From Winogradskya humida (GTDB taxonomy: Bacteria; Actinomycetota; Actinomycetes; Mycobacteriales; Micromonosporaceae), in contig NZ_BOMN01000117.1 in the NCBI RefSeq assembly GCF_016862215.1, positions 1-64,000 of the forward strand: a DNA stretch of 64,000 nt, written 5' to 3'. Positions 45,040-53,212 of the stretch are shown here, in pieces. Position numbers and translations under genes: made by a program. How positions within the stretch are numbered: the stretch's first letter is position 1; every line of letters begins with the position of its first letter. The notes beneath the pieces were generated by a model that saw only the letters and a program-made list of their open reading frames with translations, did no database searches and was not told the origin of the DNA.

Positions 45040-45751
45040 ATGAGGATTGGTGGAACAGACCGGTGTCCTGGGGCAGACGGGAGATGTAGGACTGCAGCCG
45101 CCGATGGTGCGCACCGCACACCTCGATGAGCGCGTCGGCGTCACGCGAGATGAAGGCCGCGAGCATCACGTCATGGTCGCCGTGCAACAACGCCCGTTCG
45201 GCGGCGTCGAGGTGCGACATGGGTTGCAGCGGCTCGGTCATGTTCCAGGCCGTGCTCAGCATGTGCAGCAGCCGGTGCATCGCGCACGGTTGGATCAGCG
45301 CCAGATGAAAACGCCGGCTCTCCCGGTGATGCGCGCGACCGTCACCGGCGACAACCGCCTCGCTCAGCGCGGCATGCGCGGCCCGAGCAGCATCGTCGTC
45401 GCGCGCACCTGCCAGCCCGACAGCAACACGCATCGCCGCGGTCTCCAACGCCTCGCGCACCAGATAGATCTCGCCGAACTCGCCCGGCGTCATCATGGCC
45501 ACCCGATACCCGGTGTGCGCGCGATGGTCGACCAGACCTTCCCCGATCAACGTCATCAGGGCTTCGCGTACGGGTATGCGGCTCACCCCGAACGAAGCCG
45601 CGACGCCGTCCACGGGGATGGGGGAACCCGGAGGCACCTCACCGTCGAGGATGCAGCGGCGCAGCTCGTTGAGGATCTCGGTCTGCGAGGAGCCCTCCGG
45701 CCGGGCACTCAGCCGGGACAGCAACACGGATCGAACGCGCGGGTTGGGCAT
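45038..45751 (-). CDS. GntR-family regulator with FCD domain
   Basis: A 237-residue regulator from the ATG at 45751, preceded by gggagggg. The winged helix reads VAASFGVSRIPVREALMTLIGEGLVDHRAHTGYRV. The FCD ligand domain follows (LVREALETAAMRVAV, HRESRRFHLALI, ADALIEVCGAHHRRL), with histidines for a metal. It precedes the permease-racemase-SDR operon on the same strand and should control it. Confidence 0.92.
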   Translation of the reverse strand: MPNPRVRSVLLSRLSARPEGSSQTEILNELRRCILDGEVPPGSPIPVDGVAASFGVSRIPVREALMTLIGEGLVDHRAHTGYRVAMMTPGEFGEIYLVREALETAAMRVAVGLAGARDDDAARAAHAALSEAVVAGDGRAHHRESRRFHLALIQPCAMHRLLHMLSTAWNMTEPLQPMSHLDAAERALLHGDHDVMLAAFISRDADALIEVCGAHHRRLQSYISRLPQDTGLFHQSS

Positions 45752-45832
45752 GACCCCTCCCAAGGAAGAACCCATGCCCGACGATATTCCCGCCGCGTTA
45801 TCGCCGTGTTACTCGCTGTCCACGAAAGCTGC

Positions 45833-46501
45833 TCACGGAAACTGCAGTCGCCTGGGCCGGGGGATGACCGGGGGCGGCAGCGGCAGGTCGTCCAGATGGC
45901 TCCAGTTGAGCGCGCCGTTGTCCGTGGACTTGATCTCGCCGAGGCAGGCGCGGAGCAGACCGAGGTGCGGCGCTCCCGCGTACCCGGCGATCACCACCTC
46001 CGGGGCCGGATCGATGCCGGCGATCGCGGCACAGATCTTGGCCACCTCCCGTTCGTCGACCGCGTCCAGCGGCAGCGGCGCCTCCACCTGCGATCGGCGC
46101 CAGGGCGGGCCGAAGCGGCGGAGCAACTCGCGGGCGAGCCGGCCGAACGAGCGGTCCACCGCGGCGTCACGCATGGAGTCGCGGGCGGACTGGCCGTAGC
46201 ACCACGGCACCACCACGTGCCCGTTGATGACCACGAGCTGGTAGACCGACCGCGGGATGCTGATGATCTCGGCTCCGGGCAGCGTGCCCAGGAAGAGCAC
46301 GAGCTCCTCGTACGGGAGCGGCCACCGGGGGTTGGCCAGCACTCGCTCCGTGGTTTGGGTCATCGAAGGATGGGCGTTGACCTCACGCTCGATCGCCGTG
46401 CTCAACGCCTCGGGAACCCGGGTCCAGATCTCGGCGGCGACCTTGTCGCCGAACTGCTCGACAACCCAGTCGCTAGGACCGACCAGAACGTCGGGACGCA
46501 T
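45833..46501 (-). CDS. Hypothetical protein
   Basis: A 222-residue protein beginning MRPDVLVGPSDWVVEQFGDK, with no family I recognise. It has mixed alpha/beta composition, no signal peptide and no membrane helix, and a proline-rich tail (LPLPPPVIPRPRRL). The ATG at 46501 has a ggtggtgg ribosome site. It lies alone between the GntR gene and a gap with a long hairpin. Confidence 0.65.
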   Translation of the reverse strand: MRPDVLVGPSDWVVEQFGDKVAAEIWTRVPEALSTAIEREVNAHPSMTQTTERVLANPRWPLPYEELVLFLGTLPGAEIISIPRSVYQLVVINGHVVVPWCYGQSARDSMRDAAVDRSFGRLARELLRRFGPPWRRSQVEAPLPLDAVDEREVAKICAAIAGIDPAPEVVIAGYAGAPHLGLLRACLGEIKSTDNGALNWSHLDDLPLPPPVIPRPRRLQFP

Positions 46502-46663
46502 TCCACCACCACCGTCCGTGTCGCTGGCGCTACGTCTGGCTAGAAGAGTTCCACCATCGGAGATCGACTGGAAGGGTCTTCTACCGAGATCTCAAAAACG
46601 TCCATGAATGAAAACCGGCAGGACGGGCAAACCGTTGCCGCGACGTTGGAGCAGCAGGTCCGT

Positions 46664-46730
46664 GACTCGCGAAACGTGCAACTTGCAGGGCGAACCGCTC
46701 CCGCAAGTTGCACGTCGGCTCGCGAATCAG
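46664..46730. repeat. Long inverted repeat in a divergent gap
   Basis: A perfect 13-base inverted repeat (acgtgcaacttgc, 46674-46686, with its complement at 46703-46715) encloses a 16-base loop. Outer arms actcgcga / tcgcgaatc extend it. It sits in a 354-base, AT-richer gap between divergent genes (46502-46855), where a terminator is not expected. It could be a small mobile remnant, an operator or an ncRNA hairpin. I see no gene in the gap. Confidence 0.7.
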
Positions 46731-46855
46731 TCCTCTATTTGACAGTGAATCGCATCCATATTTCGAGATGGTGACCGACCTGCAAACATCAACGGACAGT
46801 GATCGACTGATGCGGACCCGCTGGCCGGCACAGCCCGGGTTGATAAGGTCCCGGC

Positions 46856-48040
46856 GTGACACGGTTCCGGCGCCTCTTGCCGGTCGCACTCGCCCTCGCG
46901 GCGCTCGTGTGCGGCGGGGTGCTGATCGTGCGGGCAAGCGCCCTGCGCGTACGCGATGCTGAACAAACAATCCGCACGGCCCTGGACAATCAGGGGTCTG
47001 CCCTGCTGCGCGGCGACCGCAGCGGTTGGTTGCGCGAGGTGGACGCCTCACTCTGGCCGGAAATGATCCGTCTGTACGCCAACCTGCGCGGTTTTGAGTT
47101 GTCCAGCTGGATCCCGCGCACCACCAGCGTGTCCGGCACCGGATCCGTGTGGCATGCGTCGGTGCAGGCCCGCGTCTGTTTTGCGGGCGCACACTGCCGT
47201 CGCGACCCCGACTCGTACGTTCCCCTCGGCGACGTGCTCACCGCGTCGACAACCTGGCGCATCACCGCGGGCCACGCGACCCTGACCGCGTTCGCCCAGC
47301 AGTCCACCCCGGCAATGCCTGCCGCGGTCCCGTGGAAGTCAGCGGCACTCACCTTCGCCACAGGCGCCCGCGTGATCGTCGCCGCCTCGGACGACTCGGT
47401 GCGACCGTCAACCTGGCTGGCAGCAGCGGACCGCGCAGCCCAGGCAGCCGACCGTTACGCGCTCTCCTCCCCCCGGCCCGGCAAATACCTGATCTACCTC
47501 GCAGCCTCCGGCGAATGGGAAACAGCCATCGGCGACGACCGCGAAGCCGAAGCCTTCGTCGACCGGACTAGCAAGGAAACCGCGTTCACCGTCGTCGACG
47601 CCGCCGAACCCTCCGACGAACGCCTCCTGCGCCACGAACTCGGCCACGTCGCCACCCTGCTCGGCACCCTGGGCGGCCACGCCGACTGGGCGATCGAGGG
47701 CATGGCGGAATACATCGCCTGGGAACAAACCCCGATGACCGCCTACCGCCTGACGTCGGCAGCCCGCAACCACATCACGCGTACGGGCTGGAAGGGCCGC
47801 CTCGACCTCGACTGGTCAACGGACCCCACCGACCGCGTGGGTTTCTACGCGATGGCCTACCTGGCCTTCCGCTGCCTCGGCGCCACCTACGGCGACCGAA
47901 AACTCCTGTCCTTCTTCGCCACCGTCGTCCGCGAAGGCCGCACCCCGGCGGAAGCGGCCCCGCCGACCCTGGGCGCCCCCTGGCCCGAGATCCAATCCAC
48001 CTGCGCCCCGAAAATCCGCTCCTGGCTCGCGCTGCATTAG
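46856..48040 (+). CDS. Membrane-anchored zinc metallopeptidase-like protein
   Basis: A 394-residue protein from a GTG. An N-terminal signal anchor (LLPVALALAALVCGGVLIV) leads to a long extracytoplasmic part. The zinc site is HELGH (260-264) with the third ligand Glu281 in DWAIEGMAEYIAWEQ, the gluzincin arrangement seen in peptidase-MA-like proteins. A C-terminal helical region contains FYAMAYLAFRCLGATYGDRKLLSFF. Its substrate is unknown. The cobalamin riboswitch begins almost directly after its stop. Confidence 0.82.
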   Translation: MTRFRRLLPVALALAALVCGGVLIVRASALRVRDAEQTIRTALDNQGSALLRGDRSGWLREVDASLWPEMIRLYANLRGFELSSWIPRTTSVSGTGSVWHASVQARVCFAGAHCRRDPDSYVPLGDVLTASTTWRITAGHATLTAFAQQSTPAMPAAVPWKSAALTFATGARVIVAASDDSVRPSTWLAAADRAAQAADRYALSSPRPGKYLIYLAASGEWETAIGDDREAEAFVDRTSKETAFTVVDAAEPSDERLLRHELGHVATLLGTLGGHADWAIEGMAEYIAWEQTPMTAYRLTSAARNHITRTGWKGRLDLDWSTDPTDRVGFYAMAYLAFRCLGATYGDRKLLSFFATVVREGRTPAEAAPPTLGAPWPEIQSTCAPKIRSWLALH

Positions 48041-48052
48041 TGTCTGGCACGG

Positions 48053-48236
48053 CACAACTTTGTTGCGAGGTGCCCCGCTCCACAGCGGGGAGAATCGGGA
48101 AGCCGGTGCAATTCCGGCACGGGCCCGCCGCGGTAACCGGGAAGCTGCCGCCCACGCGCACACGCGCAGCCACTGGCTCACCAGCTGGGAAGGCGGGCGG
48201 TGAGGTGACGATCCGGAAGTCCGAAGACCGGCCTCG
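48053..48236 (+). promoter_or_regulatory. Cobalamin (B12) riboswitch
   Basis: Contains the core elements of the cobalamin riboswitch in order: gggaagccggtgcaattccg (48107-48126 region), the cgcggtaaccgggaag segment, the B12 box around agccactg with ctgggaaggcgggcgg after it, and the closing gtccgaagaccggcct. A GC-rich hairpin (48246-48253 / 48259-48266) follows as the likely expression platform, 12 bases ahead of the bluB ribosome site. It should repress bluB when adenosylcobalamin is plentiful. Confidence 0.93.
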
Positions 48237-48290
48237 CAGACGCACGCCCCGGCCCGACGCCGGGGCCCTCAGCGCAGCGGGAGCCTGCCC

Positions 48291-48914
48291 ATGGACCTCT
48301 ACGAAACCATCCACCGCCGCCGCGACGTCCGAGGCCAGTTCACCGGAGCCCCCATCCCGGCCCCCACCCTCGAAAAAATCCTCACGGCCGCCCACGCCGC
48401 CCCCAGCGTCGGCCTCACCCAACCCTGGGACTTCATCCTCATCAAAGATAAAGGAATCAAAACCGCCTTCCACACCCACGTCCAGCAGGAAAGAAAAACC
48501 TTCGAATCAACCCTCGACGCCCCCACCGCCAAACGCTTCGCCACCATCAAAATCGACGGCATCCTCGAATCAACCCTCTCCCTCGCCGTAACCTACGACC
48601 CCACCCGAGGAAGCCCCGCAGTCCTCGGCCGCCACGCCATCGCCGACGCCGGCCTCTACTCCGTCTGCCTGGCCATCCAAAACCTCTGGCTCGCCGCCAC
48701 CGCCGAAAACCTGGGCATCGGCTGGGTCTCCTTCTACCGCGAAGACTTCCTCACCCAGTTGCTGGACATCCCCACCGGCATCCGCCCGGTCGCCTGGCTC
48801 TGCCTAGGCCCGGTCACCCACCTCGAGAAAACCCCCGACCTGGAAAGGCACGGCTGGCGAACCCGCCGCCCCCTGTCCAAAGCCCTCCACGAGGATCGCT
48901 GGACATCCAGCTGA
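48291..48914 (+). CDS. bluB: 5,6-dimethylbenzimidazole synthase BluB
   Basis: A 207-residue flavin-destroying nitroreductase-fold enzyme that makes the lower ligand of vitamin B12 from FMNH2. It opens MDLYETIHRRRDVRGQFTG, with HAAPSVGLTQPWDFILI and RHAIADAGLYSVCLAIQNLWLAA, then LGIGWVSFYRED, as in BluB proteins. The ATG at 48291 has a CGGGAG ribosome site. The upstream cobalamin riboswitch confirms the cobalamin role. Confidence 0.94.
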   Translation: MDLYETIHRRRDVRGQFTGAPIPAPTLEKILTAAHAAPSVGLTQPWDFILIKDKGIKTAFHTHVQQERKTFESTLDAPTAKRFATIKIDGILESTLSLAVTYDPTRGSPAVLGRHAIADAGLYSVCLAIQNLWLAATAENLGIGWVSFYREDFLTQLLDIPTGIRPVAWLCLGPVTHLEKTPDLERHGWRTRRPLSKALHEDRWTSS

Positions 48915-49099
48915 CCAGATGAGCCGGCGCAGCCTCCCAGCCGCGCCGGCTCCGCGGTAGCGGCGCGACCACGACCGTGCCCAGGGCACCGGCTCTCCGA
49001 GGCAGTACGACCGCGACCGTGCAAGGGCGCCGCTTTCAGCATCGGGATTCAGCTCCCCGTGGTTGACCTCAACTGTTGTTCACTTTTTACGGTGCCGGC

Positions 49100-49549
49100 A
49101 TGAAGGATTACTCCGAGGCCGAACTCGCCCGCCAGCCCATCGGCTATTGGAGCGGGGAGGCGTATCGCATCATTGTCGGGCGGATCAGGGCCGCGTTGGC
49201 GGAGGAACAGCTCACCCAGCCGCACTGGTGGATGTTGAACCACGTGTCCGGGGCGCCCGGGGAGTGGGGGCGCGTGGCGCTTGCCGAACGGTTGCGGCGC
49301 TTCGACGACCTCGGCATCAGCTTCGACGACGTGTTCGATGACCTCGTGGGTCGCGGGTGGATGGTCGACACGGGTGCCACTCTCACCCTGACCGAGGACG
49401 GTCTAGCGGGGCTGGCGCGCGCGCGTGAACGCAACGCTCGCGTGCATGAGCAGACCCATCAGGGCATAACGACCGCCGAGTACGCCGCGGCGCTGACCGT
49501 GCTTCGACGCATGATCGACAACCTGGGCGGTGACAGCGACCTACCCTGA
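49100..49549 (+). CDS. MarR-like winged-helix protein
   Basis: A 149-residue protein from the ATG at 49100. A winged-helix-like stretch (WGRVALAERLRRFDDLGISFDDVFDDLVGRGWM) leads to LTLTEDGLAGLARARERNARVHEQTH and a final dimer helix, in the MarR order. The recognition helix is less canonical, so this is a probable regulator rather than a sure one. It overlaps the convergent ATPase gene by nine bases. Confidence 0.75.
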   Translation: MKDYSEAELARQPIGYWSGEAYRIIVGRIRAALAEEQLTQPHWWMLNHVSGAPGEWGRVALAERLRRFDDLGISFDDVFDDLVGRGWMVDTGATLTLTEDGLAGLARARERNARVHEQTHQGITTAEYAAALTVLRRMIDNLGGDSDLP

Positions 49550-50854
49550 TCTGGGGAGGGCCGCCAGGTGGGCGAGCATTGCCTGGTTGGCCTCCCAGCC
49601 GTCCGGGAACTTCACCGGGACTCCCAGGTGGACCGGCTCCGTTGACGGGTGGGCGTCGAGGAGGTCGGCAATTCCCTCGCGGGCCACCACTACACAGGCG
49701 TGGCGGTGGCGGGAGGTCAGGACGCAGAGGCGGCCCGATTCGAGGTGGAAGGCGGTGGCGTCGCGGCGACCGGACAGGGGGTGCAGGACGACGGTCAGGT
49801 CGTACTCGCGACCCTGGAGGCGGTTGGCGGTGTCGACGGTGATGTCCTGGGCTTGGGGTGGCAGGAAGGCTCGGATGGCGGCGACCTGGTCGCGGTGGGC
49901 GGCGCCGATGGCGATGCGGTCGGCGGTCAGGGGGCGGGTGCCCGCTTCGGAGTGCGAGACGCCGTCGCGGGCGAGGGCCCGGGTGGCGATCAGGGCGCAG
50001 GCCGCGGCGGCTTCGGCGTCGGTGCGCACGGTGAAGCGGGCGGGGAGCTCGTGCAGGCCCCAGCCCGAGGCCGCAGCGGTGTCGAGCACTTCGTCGATCG
50101 GCGACGCTGCGACCGTACTGAAAGAGAGAGATCTGTCGGACGGACCGGTGCCGGACCGGAAGCCGGTGAAAGGGTAGAAAGCCTTGGCCACCACCGGGGC
50201 CGCGGAGGCCGGGAGGCGCCAGGAGACCGGGAGGCGGTGGACCGGGAGCTCGGGGTTGTGGCGCAGCAGCACGGCGACGGCGCTCTGCATCGGGTCCCAG
50301 GACAGGCCGGTCCAGCGGTCGACCTCGACGGTGGAGAACGGGTCGAGCTGACCGGGGTCGCCGACGAACAACGCCCGCTCGAAGCGGGGTGCCACGCGGA
50401 GCAGGGCGTCGGAGCGCATCTGGTAGGCCTCGTCGACGATCGCCCAGGGCCAGGTGCCGTCGGTGACCGTCGCCCATTTCGCGGCGGTGCCGATCGTCAC
50501 GACGGCGCCGCCCAGGTCGGGCACCTTGGCGCCGACCCGGCAGGACGGGTGCGCGCGGACCCGCTCGGTCGCGGCGTAGTCCACCGCGGAGAGCCGGCCG
50601 ATGCCGAGCCCGGGATGCTTGTCGCCGAGCCGTTCGATGAGATCGTCGACCTGCTCGTTGGTCTGCGCCACGATCATCAGCGGCGTGCCGGTGGCGGCGA
50701 GCACGCCGGCAGCACGCACGACCAGGGTGCTCTTGCCCGCGCCCGGCGGCGAGTCGACCACGATGCCACGATGCACCGACGTCGCCAGATCATCGAGCAC
50801 GGCGTCGACGATCCGCGTCGCCTCGGCGCCGGGGCTCTCCATCGTCTGCGTCAC
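49541..50854 (-). CDS. SF1-type helicase/ATPase
   Basis: A 437-residue compact superfamily-1 helicase. It shows Walker A VDSPPGAGKSTLVVRAA, Walker B WAIVDEAYQMRSD, motif III LFVGDPGQLDPF, motif V QGREYDLTVVLHPL and motif VI SRHRHACVVVARE. There are no accessory domains. It starts from a GTG at 50854 (ATG at 50842 possible). It is divergent from the beta-family gene across 102 bases, so the two may share control. Confidence 0.85.
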   Translation of the reverse strand: MTQTMESPGAEATRIVDAVLDDLATSVHRGIVVDSPPGAGKSTLVVRAAGVLAATGTPLMIVAQTNEQVDDLIERLGDKHPGLGIGRLSAVDYAATERVRAHPSCRVGAKVPDLGGAVVTIGTAAKWATVTDGTWPWAIVDEAYQMRSDALLRVAPRFERALFVGDPGQLDPFSTVEVDRWTGLSWDPMQSAVAVLLRHNPELPVHRLPVSWRLPASAAPVVAKAFYPFTGFRSGTGPSDRSLSFSTVAASPIDEVLDTAAASGWGLHELPARFTVRTDAEAAAACALIATRALARDGVSHSEAGTRPLTADRIAIGAAHRDQVAAIRAFLPPQAQDITVDTANRLQGREYDLTVVLHPLSGRRDATAFHLESGRLCVLTSRHRHACVVVAREGIADLLDAHPSTEPVHLGVPVKFPDGWEANQAMLAHLAALPRSG

Positions 50855-50956
50855 GGGACCACCGTATCCGTGTCCTCTGACATTTTTTGATTCACCTGGA
50901 GTGAGACAACGCGCACGGATCAGCCATGATCGGCGGCACCCGGCTACTTTGAGTGA

Positions 50957-51985
50957 ATGACCGTATTCACGGCGACCGAGGCTTCGGACGACGGTGTCTA
51001 CCGGCCCATCCTCCGTTCCCGCCGGGGCGAGCTCACCGCCCTGCACCACCTCGACGCGACCGCCGCGCGCCGGGTCATGCCGATCATCGAACTAGGCAGC
51101 GGCGACCGGCTTCCGCAGCTCATCAAGCAGGTGCCACCCCGGACCGGGGCGATCGGGGTCGACCTGGGCGCCATCCCGGACCCCGCCGACCCGCTCACGT
51201 CGCCGCCGCTCGACCTCGCCGAGGAGCTGGCCGGGCTCGGGGTGGCGATGCTGCCGGTGCTCCGGGCGTACGACAGTCCTCGCCGCCTGGTGGAGCACGG
51301 CCTGGCCGCGCGCATGCACCTCAAGCGTGCTGTCCTGCGGCTTCAGCCGCATGTGGACGCCCGCAACCCGGCCGGGGCCACCAGCACAACCGACCGTCTG
51401 CTCACCGGTTCCGGGCTCGACCCCGAACATGTCGACCTGGTGATCGACCTCGCCGAGACGGCCTGCGCCGCGCATGCGGACCGTTTCGAGGAGCGCGCCC
51501 GGCACGTGCTGCGGTGGGCGCGTGATCAGCCATGGCGTTCGGTCACGGTCGCGGCGGGGGCGATGCCGGCCAACCTCGACGACCTGCCGACCGACGAGGC
51601 GGTCACGGTCGGACGTCTGGACGCCCAGGTGTGGGCACGGCTCTGTGAGCCGGGCGTCGGCTATTCGGACTACGGCGTGACCTCTCCCGTACGCCGAAAT
51701 GGCGCCCACCATCGCCAACTGCCAACTCTGCGTTACACGGCGGACCGGGACTGGTGGATCTATCGCTGGGCCCGCCGCGGCGGCCGGAGCGACGACCGCT
51801 GCCACGACCTGTGCCGGACGCTGGTCGACTCGCCGCACTGGCCCGCGACCGGCTCGCACTTCTCGTGGGGTGACGCCCAGATTGCTCGCCAGGCGAGGAG
51901 TGCACGGGGTGCCGGCAGCTCGGCCAGCTGGGTGGCCTGGGGCACGTCCCACCACATCGCTCACGTCCTGCGGGGCCTCGCCTGA
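50957..51985 (+). CDS. Beta-family protein (phage T4 beta-like)
   Basis: A 342-residue member of the beta-protein family, first described for phage T4. The typical pattern is visible: an initial Y-P-I-L-x-S-x-x-G-E-x-x-A-L stretch (VYRPILRSRRGELTALHHL), VMPIIELGS, internal TIM-barrel-like repeats (VDLVIDLAETACAA; SVTVAAGAMPANLDD) and LPTLRYTADRDWWIYRWARRG. Biochemical function unsettled. Its head-to-head pairing with a helicase suggests a shared accessory role, possibly phage-related. Confidence 0.78.
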   Translation: MTVFTATEASDDGVYRPILRSRRGELTALHHLDATAARRVMPIIELGSGDRLPQLIKQVPPRTGAIGVDLGAIPDPADPLTSPPLDLAEELAGLGVAMLPVLRAYDSPRRLVEHGLAARMHLKRAVLRLQPHVDARNPAGATSTTDRLLTGSGLDPEHVDLVIDLAETACAAHADRFEERARHVLRWARDQPWRSVTVAAGAMPANLDDLPTDEAVTVGRLDAQVWARLCEPGVGYSDYGVTSPVRRNGAHHRQLPTLRYTADRDWWIYRWARRGGRSDDRCHDLCRTLVDSPHWPATGSHFSWGDAQIARQARSARGAGSSASWVAWGTSHHIAHVLRGLA

Positions 51986-51986
51986 G

Positions 51987-53042
51987 TCAGCCCATCTTCC
52001 AGGAGGCGGCCACGTCCTTGAGCGGGTAGACGAAGACGATGTCTCCCTTCTTGCTCGGCACGTCGAACAGGATGGACGACGTGTACGTGCGCCCGGCCGA
52101 GAGCCGCCGGAAGAACCCGCTGTATTCGTCGGGGGGTATGCAGGACCCGCCGTAGGCCGAAGGCAGCCAGGAACCATCGGGCTCCTGGAACCGGAAAGCG
52201 AACTCGCTGACGTCCGGCTCGCCCTCGAGCACCTTGAGTTTCAGCTGGACCATCAGGAATCCGCCGTGCTCGGGCTTGGGCGAATATGCGTCGCAGGCGG
52301 TCTTGCGGAACTTCCCCGCCTTGACGGTGATCTCGAACTTCGAGTTGTCCTCACCCGTCATCACGAAGCCCTGCCCGTTGGCGAGCCGCTGCGGCCCGAA
52401 CCGCGCCCGAGCCGGGTCAGGAGAAGCGGACGGCGTCTTGGGAGGCTGCGACCGCGACACCGTGGCGCCGTTGTTGCCGCGGGAGATGGTGACCGTGGCG
52501 TCCTCGGACACGTCCTGCCCGTAGGTCCGGACGCTGAGCACGACAACCGCGGCGACCCCGAGCAACAGAAGCACGATTCCGCCGGCGAAGTAGGCCGTGA
52601 CCCAGCCCTTCCCCAGCTTGCGCGACCCCCGGCCGATCCGGACGGGCTTGATCGCAGCCGCGGGGACCGGAGCTGTCGTCAACTCGCCGGGCATGCTCGA
52701 GCCCGGATCCACGCGCGGGGTCAGCCAATCCGTCACGCCGGCACCGGGGAACGACCGCGCGGGAGCGGGCGCCACCGATTCGTCGAGCTGCAGATCGGCT
52801 GGGTTGCCCAGGGCCGGGTCGGGGCGCTCGGCACCGGCGTGGCCCACATCGGACCGCTCGCCGGTCGTTGCGACTCCGGCCCCGGCCCAGGGGTCGGCTG
52901 CCTCGTTCTGCGCATCATTCGCATTGTCCACGGCACCATCGCCCCGCGGCGGCAGCGTGTCGTCGAGCGGCCGGACGGACTCGGTGCCCTCCCTCAACGA
53001 GCCATCCCGGGGCGTGGCAACGTCGTGCGGCTTCTTCGTCAC
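51987..53042 (-). CDS. Membrane-anchored protein with DUF4352-like domain
   Basis: A 351-residue protein from the GTG at 53042, preceded by AGGAGG. Residues 1-~140 are disordered and Pro/Asp/Ala-rich, probably cytoplasmic. A single helix (VTAYFAGGIVLLLLGVAAVVVL) anchors an outer C-terminal domain resembling DUF4352/telokin-like folds: FEITVKAGKFRKTACDAYSP, FLMVQLKLKVLEG, FDVPSKKGDIVFVYPL. It carries two cysteines that may bridge. Role unknown. Confidence 0.78.
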   Translation of the reverse strand: MTKKPHDVATPRDGSLREGTESVRPLDDTLPPRGDGAVDNANDAQNEAADPWAGAGVATTGERSDVGHAGAERPDPALGNPADLQLDESVAPAPARSFPGAGVTDWLTPRVDPGSSMPGELTTAPVPAAAIKPVRIGRGSRKLGKGWVTAYFAGGIVLLLLGVAAVVVLSVRTYGQDVSEDATVTISRGNNGATVSRSQPPKTPSASPDPARARFGPQRLANGQGFVMTGEDNSKFEITVKAGKFRKTACDAYSPKPEHGGFLMVQLKLKVLEGEPDVSEFAFRFQEPDGSWLPSAYGGSCIPPDEYSGFFRRLSAGRTYTSSILFDVPSKKGDIVFVYPLKDVAASWKMG

Positions 53043-53134
53043 GGCGACTGTCCTCCTCGGTCGGTGCGGGGTGCGGCTGGAGCGGCTGATGAGAGGGCAG
53101 CATAAGCGGGATCGAGAAACCTTCGCGACCCGCC

Positions 53135-53172
53135 TGTGGACAACGCGAACCGTCGTGCCAGCCTGTGGATAA
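53135..53172 (-). promoter_or_regulatory. Pair of DnaA-box-like sequences ahead of the primase/polymerase gene
   Basis: Read on the minus strand, TTGTCCACA (53135-53143) and TTATCCACA (53164-53172) are perfect DnaA-box 9-mers in the same orientation, 29 bases apart. They lie 40-77 bases upstream of the primase/polymerase start. DnaA or replication-linked control is inferred. Confidence 0.55.
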
Positions 53173-53186
53173 CTTCCGCGAAAACC

Positions 53187-53212
53187 TTCGAACACTCGTA
53201 CACTTGTTCGAA
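53187..53212 (+). promoter_or_regulatory. 8-bp dyad and possible leaderless promoter
   Basis: ttcgaaca and tgttcgaa form perfect 8-base arms around 10 bases, ending on the A of the ATG at 53212. TACACT (53199-53204), a good -10 box, sits inside the dyad, so transcription would begin at or near the start codon. No ribosome site is visible, consistent with a leaderless mRNA. A repressor on this dyad would block the promoter. Confidence 0.5.

Noticed and set aside
53187..53212. LexA (SOS) box at the primase start
   Set aside because: The half-sites TCGAAC/GTTCGA resemble the actinobacterial box, but the spacing is far greater than the usual four bases.
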